DNA from: CAZPNX01 sp964588285
Lineage (GTDB): Bacteria > Edwardsbacteria > AC1 > EtOH8
Direction: 5' to 3'
DNA length: 64,000 nt
NCBI GenBank assembly: GCA_964588285.1
Contig: CAZPNX010000011.1
Span: forward strand, 1-64,000
Positions 57,794 to 64,000 of the stretch are shown one piece after another (position 1 is the stretch's first letter; the number at the start of each line of letters is the position of its first letter). The notes under the pieces were generated by a model that was given only the letters and a program-made list of their open reading frames with translations, searched no databases and had not been told where the DNA came from. The translations under genes and the position numbers were made by a program.

Positions 57794-58273
57794 ATGCCGC
57801 GGCTGTTTCTGATCGACGGATACAACCTGGCCTTTGCCTGGCCGCCGGTGCGCCGGCAGATGCTCATTGACAAACAGCAGGGTCGGGAGAAGTTGCTGGA
57901 GCTGCTGGCCAGGTTCAAGAAAAAGACCGGAGCCGCAATGACCGTGGTCTTCGACGGCAGGGATGGCATTTGCCAGGAAAAAACCGGAACCGTCCTGGGA
58001 TTAAAAGTCATCTACGCCCAAAAGCCGATCTCCGCCGACGAGGAGATCTACCGTCTGGTTTCCGCCGCTAAGGACAAAAGCTCCCTGACCGTGGTCAGCT
58101 CTGACCGCCAGGTGGCCGGATTCGCCAGAAGGCACGGAGTCCAGGCCATAGGATCGGGGCAGTTCGCCGGCCAAGCAGAAATGGCCATGGCCCGAGCCGG
58201 GGGGAAGCCCGAAAAGCCGGAAAAGTTCGACGCCGAGGAATGGGCCGAATACTTCGGCCTGAACAAGGGCTGA
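57794..58273 (+). CDS. NYN-domain (YacP/Rae1-like) nuclease
   Basis: The 159-residue protein has the PIN/NYN fold signature: F-L-I-D-G-Y-N-L at 5-12, V-V-F-D-G-R-D-G near 51, A-D-E-E-I near 80, and T-V-V-S-S-D-R-Q-V near 97, which supply the acidic metal-binding residues. YacP/Rae1-type proteins cut RNA, in part on ribosomes. The C-terminal part is a basic, proline- and lysine-containing tail ending in a short amphipathic segment (A-E-E-W-A-E-Y-F-G-L). It follows a composite hairpin and lies 3 bp before the sirtuin gene. Confidence 0.85.
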   Translation: MPRLFLIDGYNLAFAWPPVRRQMLIDKQQGREKLLELLARFKKKTGAAMTVVFDGRDGICQEKTGTVLGLKVIYAQKPISADEEIYRLVSAAKDKSSLTVVSSDRQVAGFARRHGVQAIGSGQFAGQAEMAMARAGGKPEKPEKFDAEEWAEYFGLNKG

Positions 58274-58276
58274 CCG

Positions 58277-59101
58277 GTGATCATTCCTCCGGATTTTCTA
58301 AAAGCGGTCCGTAAAGCCCATAGATGCGTGGTGCTGACCGGGGCCGGGATCTCGGCCGAGAGCGGTTTGGCCACCTTCCGCAGCCATGACGGGCTTTGGC
58401 GCCATCACAATCCTATGGAGCTGGCGACTCCGGAGGCCTTCGGCCGGGATCCGGCTCTGGTTTGGGAATGGTACTGGTATAGGCGGGAAAAGGCTCTCCA
58501 AGCCCGGCCCAACCCCGGGCACCGGGCCGTCGCCGAACTCGAGGACCGTTTCCAAAACTTTTTACTGGCCACCCAGAACGTGGACGGACTGCACCAGAGG
58601 GCGGGCAGCCGGCGGATGGTGGAGCTGCACGGAAACATCACCCGGGACCGGTGCACCAGATGCGGAAAAGTCTTTCCCGGAAAGGCGTCCGGCGGAGGCG
58701 GCCTTCCCAGATGCCTCTGCGGCGGCCTGATGAGGCCGGACGTGGTCTGGTTTGGCGAGCCGGTGCCGGCCGAGGCATGGGATCTGGCCTGGACCGAGTC
58801 GGCCAGAGCTGAGATATTCATCGCCGTTGGCACCTCGGGTCTGGTCCAGCCGGCGGCCTCCTTGCCCTTAGCCGCCAAGCAGGGCGGGGCTTATCTCATA
58901 GAAGTCAATCCGGAGCCGACCCTGATTTCGGATATGGCCGATCTTAGATTGCAGGCCATGGCCGGTGAGGCCATGCCGGCTTTGGCGGAAAAAATAAAAA
59001 TGGCGAGAAATGGGAAAAGGCAAACATCAAGTAAATATAAATGGGGGAAAAAACATGGCACGGAGCAAGAGCAAGCAGAAGAGGAAGGCATTGAAGTTTA
59101 A
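58277..59101 (+). CDS. cobB: Sirtuin-type NAD-dependent deacylase, SIRT5-like
   Basis: The 274-residue enzyme removes acyl groups from lysines using NAD. It has G-A-G-I-S-A-E-S-G-L-A-T-F-R (22-35), T-Q-N-V-D-G-L-H (99-106), catalytic H118 in E-L-H-G-N and zinc cysteines C126, C129, C146 and C148. W-E-W-Y-W-Y-R-R-E (63-71) places Y66 and R69 at the acyl-pocket positions that bind succinyl or malonyl groups in SIRT5 and class III bacterial sirtuins, so desuccinylation is likely. Start is GTG 58277. The last ~45 codons run past the normal end and overlap a small basic gene in another frame. Confidence 0.9.
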   Translation: MIIPPDFLKAVRKAHRCVVLTGAGISAESGLATFRSHDGLWRHHNPMELATPEAFGRDPALVWEWYWYRREKALQARPNPGHRAVAELEDRFQNFLLATQNVDGLHQRAGSRRMVELHGNITRDRCTRCGKVFPGKASGGGGLPRCLCGGLMRPDVVWFGEPVPAEAWDLAWTESARAEIFIAVGTSGLVQPAASLPLAAKQGGAYLIEVNPEPTLISDMADLRLQAMAGEAMPALAEKIKMARNGKRQTSSKYKWGKKHGTEQEQAEEEGIEV

Positions 59102-59183
59102 GAGAGCCAGAAAAAGGCTGATGGAAAGAAAGAAGAGGCTGAGGAGCACGGCCGGCGGCGTCAAGGCCACCGGTGCCAGATAG
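59055..59183 (+). CDS. 42-residue highly basic protein overlapping the sirtuin end
   Basis: The frame starts 15 bp after an upstream GGGGG stretch and reads M-A-R-S-K-S-K-Q-K-R-K-A-L-K-F-K-R-A-R-K, then continues R-L-M-E-R-K-K-R-L-R-S and a glycine-containing tail. About half the residues are K or R. It overlaps the sirtuin gene by 47 bp in a different frame and ends 8 bp before cysteine desulfurase. Composition resembles tiny ribosome-bound proteins or nucleic-acid-binding peptides, but it matches none I can name. The odd sirtuin tail in the shared stretch could be read-through of DNA selected for this frame. Confidence 0.55.
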   Translation: MARSKSKQKRKALKFKRARKRLMERKKRLRSTAGGVKATGAR

Positions 59184-59191
59184 GCTGTTTG

Positions 59192-60400
59192 ATGTCTGGC
59201 CAATTCAAAATGAGCGCTATCTATTTCGACCACAACGCCACCACCCCGCTGCGGCCCGAGGTGCTGGAGGCCATGATGCCCTATCTTAAGGAGCGCTACG
59301 GCAACGCTTCCAGCATCCATACCTCGGGCCGGGAGGCCAGAAAGGCGGTGGAGGAGGCCCGTCTCAAGGTGGCCCGGGCTTTGGGCTGCGATCAGTCCGA
59401 GGTGGTCTTCACCGGCTCGGGCACCGAGGCCGACAACCAGGCCATCAAGGGCGCCTTCTTTGCCCTGCGGGAGAAAAGGGACCATTTGGTTTGCTCCAAA
59501 ATAGAGCACCATGCAGTGCTGCACGTGCTGGAATATCTGGAGAAGCACCATGGGGCTAAAACCTGCTACCTGGGGGTGGACGGACAGGGCCTGGTTGATC
59601 CCGAGGCCCTCCGCGCCTGCCTTACCGATGGCACTGCCCTGGTTTCGGTGATGCACGCCAACAACGAGGTGGGCACGGTCCAGCCGGTGGCCGAACTGGC
59701 CGCCGTTTGTCGGGAGCGGGGAATTCTGTTCCACACCGACGCCGTCCAGACCTTCGGCAAGCTGGACTGCGACGTCAAGACGCTGGGGGTGGACCTGCTC
59801 TCGCTTTCGGCCCACAAGATTTACGGGCCCAAGGGCGTGGGCGCCCTCTTCATCCGCCGGGGCACCCGGTTGCATTCGTTGGTCCACGGCGGTGGGCATG
59901 AGAGGAACCGGCGGGCCGGCACCGAGAACGTGGCCGGCATCGTCGGCCTGGGGGCGGCCGCCGAATTGGCCGCCAGGGAGAGGGAGGAGGAATGCCGCAA
60001 ACTGGCCTGGCTGCGCGACCGGCTGTGGCAGGGCATCCAGTCCCAGATAACCGAAGTCAGACGAAACGGCCATCCCGAGAGGACCTTGCCGGGAACGCTG
60101 TCGGTCTGCTTCCGCTACATCGAGGGCGAATCGGTGCTGTTGATGCTGGATATGAAGGGCATCGCCTGCTCCTCGGGTTCGGCCTGCACCTCGGGCAGCC
60201 TGGAGCCGTCGCACGTGTTGGCGGCCATGGGGGTGCCCACCGAGGAGGCCCAGGGATCGGTGCGCTTCAGCCTAGGCCGGGGCAACACCGAGCAGGAGGT
60301 GGACCTGACAGTGGCGGTGCTCAAGGAGGCAGTGGCCAAGCTGCGCAGCATGTCGCCCATCGCCCCGGCCGGAACCTGCGGCGGTGGCACCGCCAGCTGA
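59192..60400 (+). CDS. nifS: Cysteine desulfurase (NifS/IscS type)
   Basis: The PLP enzyme takes sulfur from cysteine for Fe-S clusters or tRNA thiolation. Its 402 residues show F-D-H-N-A-T-T-P-L, then G-S-G-T-E-A-D-N, H-A-N-N-E-V-G-T, the Schiff-base lysine K209 in S-A-H-K-I-Y-G-P-K-G, and the active-site C332 in S-G-S-A-C-T-S-G, the long-loop class I form. ATG 59192 has an AGG 7 bp before it; ATG 59210 is the alternative. No scaffold protein (IscU/NifU) is in the window, so its sulfur acceptor may lie elsewhere. Confidence 0.95.
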   Translation: MSGQFKMSAIYFDHNATTPLRPEVLEAMMPYLKERYGNASSIHTSGREARKAVEEARLKVARALGCDQSEVVFTGSGTEADNQAIKGAFFALREKRDHLVCSKIEHHAVLHVLEYLEKHHGAKTCYLGVDGQGLVDPEALRACLTDGTALVSVMHANNEVGTVQPVAELAAVCRERGILFHTDAVQTFGKLDCDVKTLGVDLLSLSAHKIYGPKGVGALFIRRGTRLHSLVHGGGHERNRRAGTENVAGIVGLGAAAELAAREREEECRKLAWLRDRLWQGIQSQITEVRRNGHPERTLPGTLSVCFRYIEGESVLLMLDMKGIACSSGSACTSGSLEPSHVLAAMGVPTEEAQGSVRFSLGRGNTEQEVDLTVAVLKEAVAKLRSMSPIAPAGTCGGGTAS

Positions 60401-60456
60401 CGGCCCAGGGACAGGGTCGGCGCACAACGCCGGAGAAAATTAATCAGCAACGGAGC

Positions 60457-61305
60457 ATGAAGAACAAGAGATCATCATTCACCAAGGAGATGATCGCCAT
60501 CCTGGGCAAGGACTACGGCGAGAGCTCCGAGATCATGGCCCAGGTGGAGGACCTGCTCAAGGAGAAGGCCCACAGCCTTTACAGCGACCTGATCTACACC
60601 CTCACCCACCTGCATTTCTCCGAGGCCCAGGCCCGCCAGCACTGGGAGAAGATCCTCAAGCACAAACAGCAGATGATCCAGAAGCTGGGGCGGAACGTCG
60701 GGGTGCGGGTGGCCCTGATGGACTATTTCACCAACCTCCATCAGAAGATCGAGAACCCCAAGATCATCGAGCTGGATGTTTTCGAGAAGACCCTGCTGTC
60801 GGCCATTACCGACGGCCTGACCGGGCTCTACAATCACCGGTACTTCCAGGACCGGCTGGAGGAGGAGCTGGAGCGCAGCCAGCGCTACGGCCAGCCCGTC
60901 GCCCTGCTGATGATCGACCTGGACGATTTCAAACGCTACAACGACGCCAACGGACACATCGCCGGCGACGTGCTGCTGGCCGACGTGGCCAAAATGCTGC
61001 GGCGGACAGTGCGCAAGGTGGACGTGGTGGCCCGCTACGGGGGCGAGGAGTTCGCCGTTATTTTGCCGGCCACCAGGAAGAAAGGGGCCCTGATCATCGC
61101 CAACCGCCTCTGTCAGAAGGCGGCTTCTACCAAATTCCCCAACCAGGAGGTCATGCCCCGGAAGGCGATAACGATCAGCATCGGCCTGGCTGTCTATCCG
61201 GACGACGCCAAGGACAAGGCCAAGTTGATCGATATGGCCGACAAGGCGCTCTATCATTCCAAAAAGGCGGGCAAAAACCAAGTCTACAGCTACGGGGAGG
61301 AATAA
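60457..61305 (+). CDS. Soluble diguanylate cyclase (GGDEF)
   Basis: The 282-residue protein makes c-di-GMP. Residues 1-115 are an all-helical domain of unknown type (Y-S-D-L-I-Y-T-L-T-H-L-H-F-S). The catalytic domain has T-D-G-L-T-G-L-Y-N near 120, the active-site G195-G-E-E-F199 and the inhibitory site R186-K-V-D189 exactly five residues before it. No membrane segment is present, unlike the cyclase at 502. The ATG follows CGGAG. The stop shares one base with the amidohydrolase start (TAATG), so the two are coupled. Confidence 0.93.
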   Translation: MKNKRSSFTKEMIAILGKDYGESSEIMAQVEDLLKEKAHSLYSDLIYTLTHLHFSEAQARQHWEKILKHKQQMIQKLGRNVGVRVALMDYFTNLHQKIENPKIIELDVFEKTLLSAITDGLTGLYNHRYFQDRLEEELERSQRYGQPVALLMIDLDDFKRYNDANGHIAGDVLLADVAKMLRRTVRKVDVVARYGGEEFAVILPATRKKGALIIANRLCQKAASTKFPNQEVMPRKAITISIGLAVYPDDAKDKAKLIDMADKALYHSKKAGKNQVYSYGEE

Positions 61306-62513
61306 TGGCCGCCGCCGTCAACGATAACGGTCTTGACCGCTATCTTTCGGCCTGGAGGCGGAGGTTACACGCCGCTCCCGAGCTCTCCTTCCAAGAAAAG
61401 GAAACGGCCCGGGCCATCGCTGCCGAGCTTAAAAGGATGGGCATTCAAGTGCGGGCCGGAGTCGGCGGAACCGGGGTGGTGGGGACGCTGACTGGTCGGA
61501 ACGGCGGTAGCTGCCTGGCCCTGCGAGCCGACATGGACGCCCTGCCGGTGCACGAGGAGACGGGGCGCCCCTACCGCTCAAAAATACCCGACCGGATGCA
61601 TGCCTGCGGCCACGATGCCCACTGCGCCATGCTGCTGGGCGCGGCTCGCCTGTTGTCATACCGTCGCTCCGTGTTAAAAGGAACGGTCAAGTTCCTGTTC
61701 CAGCCCGGCGAGGAGACGCCGCCAGGCGGGGCGCTGGGCATGATCCGGGACGGCGCCCTGGAAAACCCTAAGGTGGACGCGGTTTTCGGGCTGCATGTGG
61801 ATTCCTCCCTCCCCACAGGAAAAGTCGGCGTCAGGGTGGGACCGATGATGGCCGCTTCGGACAACTTCCGAATTCTGGTCAAAGGCCGGGGCGGGCATGC
61901 CGCCCGGCCACACGACTGTCTGGACCCGGTGCTGGCGGCATCCCAAATCGTGGCCGCTCTGCAGTCCATCGTCAGCCGGCGGGTGGACCCGGCCAAACCG
62001 GCGGTGGTCACCGTGGGCAGGATATCGGGCGGCACCAAGCACAACATCATTCCGGAAACGGTGGAACTGGAGGGCACGGCCCGCAGCATCGATGTGAGGA
62101 CAGCCAGGATGATGCCGGCCTGGATCAGCCGGATAGCGGAAAACACCGCCCGGGCCGCGGGCCTAAGAGCCTCCGTCGATTACGAGCGCGGCTATCCGGT
62201 GCTGTCGAACGATCCCAGAATGGCCATATTCGCTAAAAATGTTGTGGTTGATCTTTTCGGCCGGAGCTCGATGATCGAGATCAATGAACCGTTGATGGGC
62301 GGGGAGGACTTCGCCTATTACCTGAAGGAGGCGCCCGGCGCCTTCCTGCGGCTGGGCAGCCGCTCCGGCCATTCGACCTCCTACCCCTGGCACCATCCCA
62401 AGTTCGATATAGACGAACGGGCCATGCCGGTGGGGGCCAGGCTGCTGGCGGGGTTGGCGGAACGATTCTTAGGCAATCAAAAAACTAAACCGCATAAAAT
62501 AACGGTAAATTAA
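61305..62513 (+). CDS. M20-family amidohydrolase
   Basis: The 402-residue metalloenzyme belongs to the peptidase M20D group (hippurate/IAA-amino-acid hydrolases, N-acetyl-amino-acid deacetylases). The metal-site region reads M-H-A-C101-G-H103-D-A-H106, followed by Q-P-G-E-E near 133 and G-L-H-V near 164. A dimerisation domain holds G-R-G-G-H-A-A-R-P-H, and G-G-E-D-F-A-Y comes near the end. It splits N-acyl amino acids; the acyl group is unknown. It shares one base with the cyclase stop. A flavodoxin follows after 2 bp. Confidence 0.92.
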   Translation: MAAAVNDNGLDRYLSAWRRRLHAAPELSFQEKETARAIAAELKRMGIQVRAGVGGTGVVGTLTGRNGGSCLALRADMDALPVHEETGRPYRSKIPDRMHACGHDAHCAMLLGAARLLSYRRSVLKGTVKFLFQPGEETPPGGALGMIRDGALENPKVDAVFGLHVDSSLPTGKVGVRVGPMMAASDNFRILVKGRGGHAARPHDCLDPVLAASQIVAALQSIVSRRVDPAKPAVVTVGRISGGTKHNIIPETVELEGTARSIDVRTARMMPAWISRIAENTARAAGLRASVDYERGYPVLSNDPRMAIFAKNVVVDLFGRSSMIEINEPLMGGEDFAYYLKEAPGAFLRLGSRSGHSTSYPWHHPKFDIDERAMPVGARLLAGLAERFLGNQKTKPHKITVN

Positions 62514-62515
62514 TC

Positions 62516-62983
62516 ATGAAAACGCTGGTTGTATTTTACTCCCGCGACGGCCACACCAAGGCGGTGGCCCAGGAGATAGCCAAAACCCTCGGTGCGGACC
62601 TTGAGGAGATCGTCGATAAAAAGAGCCGCCAAGGCATTATCGGCTGGCTGCTGGGCGGACGGGACGCCACTAAGAAAAGGGAGACCGAGATCGACCCTCT
62701 CAAATGCGATCCGGCCCAGTACGACCTGGTGGCCGTGGGCACGCCAATCTGGGCATGGAACATGGCCCCTGCCGTCCGCACCTATCTCACCCAGAACAAG
62801 GGGAAGATAAAGTCGGCCGCCTTCTTCTGTACCCAGGGCGGCAGCGGGGGCGAGAAGACGTTCGGGTACATGGAGGAGATACTGGACCTTAAGCCCAAAG
62901 CGACCCTGGAGCTCAACGCCAAAGAACTGGCCAGCCCGGATAAGGACAGAAAGATGGCTGAGTTCGTCTCCAAGCTGAAGTGA
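62516..62983 (+). CDS. Flavodoxin-like protein
   Basis: The 155-residue protein has the FMN-binding loop F-Y-S-R-D-G-H-T-K at 7-15 and the aromatic FMN-contact regions G-T-P-I-W-A-W-N near 77 and C-T-Q-G-G-S-G-G-E near 108. It is probably an electron-transfer flavodoxin or small FMN reductase in the cytoplasm. R-Q-G-I-I-G-W-L near 38 is common in a group that resembles NAD(P)H-type flavodoxin reductases. The stop TGA shares a base with the ATG of the next gene. Confidence 0.88.
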   Translation: MKTLVVFYSRDGHTKAVAQEIAKTLGADLEEIVDKKSRQGIIGWLLGGRDATKKRETEIDPLKCDPAQYDLVAVGTPIWAWNMAPAVRTYLTQNKGKIKSAAFFCTQGGSGGEKTFGYMEEILDLKPKATLELNAKELASPDKDRKMAEFVSKLK

Positions 62984-64000
62984 TGAAAATTTCGGGCAGG
63001 ATAAAGACATTTCTATCGGCCGTCTTGGGATTGGCGTCGGCCGCCGCCTGGGCCGGGCCGGGCGACTGGGAACATTTCCGGGCCTTTGGGGGGAGGACGG
63101 CCGCCGGCGAGGTCAAAACCCTGATAGCCGACGCCAGATACCTTTACGCCTTTTCTGCAGAGGGCGGACTGCGCTACGACCGGCTGATGGAGAAGTGGGA
63201 CTTCGGCTTCATGGGGCGGGCGCCGGACTTCGCCTACGACTTTTCGGCCTTGGACCAGGTAACCGGCGACATCTACTTTATATCCGGCAACCGGGCCGTG
63301 CCCTACCATCCGGCCTCGGATATCTATTACGGAGGGATGCAATTTCCCGGCAGGATCCAGGAGATCGCCTTTGCCCCGGATAGAATTTGGGCAAAGACCA
63401 ACACCGGCCATTATTCCTGCGACCGCTTCACCAAGACGGTGCAGTCGGAAAAGGAGCCGCCGGCCGGGCTGGATTGGTTCGGCCAGATAAATATTAAAAG
63501 CCTGCGCCAAGATGCCCGGCTGGCCTTCCTCTCTCCATTTTTGCTGATGGATCGTTATGCCGAACTTCACCCGCTGACCGCAGTTGTCTTGGAGCCGGCC
63601 ACCTCTAATGTTTGGGTGGCCTACCGGGGCATGGGCCTGTGGCGCTACGACCGGCTGACCCGCCGGGGCAGCCAGGTGACCCGGGGATTTCTGGCCAGCA
63701 GCGATGTCAGGGCCGCCTTCACCTCCCAGGGCAGGCTGGCCTTGGGCGGCAGCGGCGGAGTGACCGTCATCGATGACGGCGGGGCCAATTGGCAGCAGAT
63801 GGACCGGCTTTTCAACCTGGACCTGGCCTCCTATCAAATTAACTGCCTGGCCTTCGACCGGAAAAACCTTTTCATCGGCACTTCCCAGGGGCTAATCTGC
63901 CTGGCCCAGGGGGAAAATTACGCCTCGGTCATCGGCACCTACGACGGCCTTCGCCACCAGGACATCAAATGCCTGGACCTGGAGGGCGACAGTCTGTGGA
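62983..64000 (+). CDS. Secreted beta-propeller protein, cut by the window end
   Basis: The open frame begins at the ATG that shares a base with the flavodoxin stop and continues without a stop to the edge (339 residues seen). Residues 1-25 are a signal peptide ending A-A-A-W-A. The mature part repeats short blades such as Y-L-Y-A-F-S-A-E-G-G-L-R-Y-D-R and V-W-V-A-Y-R-G-M-G-L-W-R-Y-D-R-L, with further blades near the edge (L-F-I-G-T-S-Q-G-L). This is the two-component-regulator-type propeller pattern. It may continue into a sorting module like those of the GH18 and kelch proteins. Confidence 0.8.
   Translation, partial: MKISGRIKTFLSAVLGLASAAAWAGPGDWEHFRAFGGRTAAGEVKTLIADARYLYAFSAEGGLRYDRLMEKWDFGFMGRAPDFAYDFSALDQVTGDIYFISGNRAVPYHPASDIYYGGMQFPGRIQEIAFAPDRIWAKTNTGHYSCDRFTKTVQSEKEPPAGLDWFGQINIKSLRQDARLAFLSPFLLMDRYAELHPLTAVVLEPATSNVWVAYRGMGLWRYDRLTRRGSQVTRGFLASSDVRAAFTSQGRLALGGSGGVTVIDDGGANWQQMDRLFNLDLASYQINCLAFDRKNLFIGTSQGLICLAQGENYASVIGTYDGLRHQDIKCLDLEGDSLW

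Overview
The window looks like a chromosomal contig from an uncultured diderm bacterium of roughly 55-58% GC. LptB and LolD ATPases, a lipopolysaccharide-type glycosyltransferase cluster, lipoproteins, and secreted proteins ending in a FlgD/Por-type C-terminal sorting module (N-L-A-G-Q ... W-D-G-R-D) suggest an FCB-related candidate phylum such as the Edwardsbacteria/TA06/WOR-3 lineages. This placement is inference from gene style; there is no rRNA or marker phylogeny here. Apart from one truncated minus-strand gene at the left edge, every gene I can support reads on the plus strand. The density is high, with many 1-8 bp start/stop overlaps. I found no rRNA, tRNA, CRISPR array or transposase.

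Layout. 1-9.9 kb: a cut secreted protein; a membrane diguanylate cyclase translationally coupled to a secreted GH18 protein; a phosphomannomutase; a serpin; a low-GC SRA-HNH-type nuclease; an HD-GYP response regulator; a TPR protein; and an NTF2-like protein. 10-14.7 kb: a PHP phosphatase, ThiD, a BatA-type VWA membrane protein and a membrane coiled-coil protein, ended by a strong terminator. 15-23 kb: a surface-glycan cluster (flippase, two GT4 enzymes, PIG-L deacetylase, WbqC-like protein, a GT2-GT9 fusion, an MFS exporter). 23-29.5 kb: LolD, LptB, an aminotransferase, a small membrane protein, a B12-binding radical SAM protein and an NSS/LeuT transporter. 29.6-33.4 kb: an unknown secreted protein, a 38-residue membrane protein, LivK, a PrsW-like protease and ArfB.

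33.4-43.3 kb: a giant kelch protein with a sorting tag, an adenylate-cyclase-like protein, an NlpC/P60-like lipoprotein, a GT-B protein, glycogen phosphorylase and oligoendopeptidase F. 43.3-50.5 kb: a branched-chain amino-acid ABC transporter (livH, livM, a DUF6144-like protein, livG, livF) bracketed by two paralogous TPR proteins. 50.5-64 kb: a peptidase-E-like protein, a Crp-family regulator, a protein with duplicated domains, a CDP-alcohol phosphatidyltransferase next to an actinobacterial-type myo-inositol-phosphate synthase, a thymidylate kinase broken by an artificial 100-N gap, a CtpA protease, a NYN nuclease, a SIRT5-like sirtuin overlapping a small basic ORF, cysteine desulfurase, a second diguanylate cyclase, an M20 amidohydrolase, a flavodoxin and a cut beta-propeller protein.

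Themes. Two second-messenger circuits are visible: c-di-GMP (two GGDEF cyclases, one HD-GYP phosphodiesterase) and cAMP (one class III cyclase, one Crp-type receptor). The inositol pair could make phosphatidylinositol-type lipids. Several families of short dispersed repeats sit in the spacers, and in three places they appear to have shaped protein ends or interiors.
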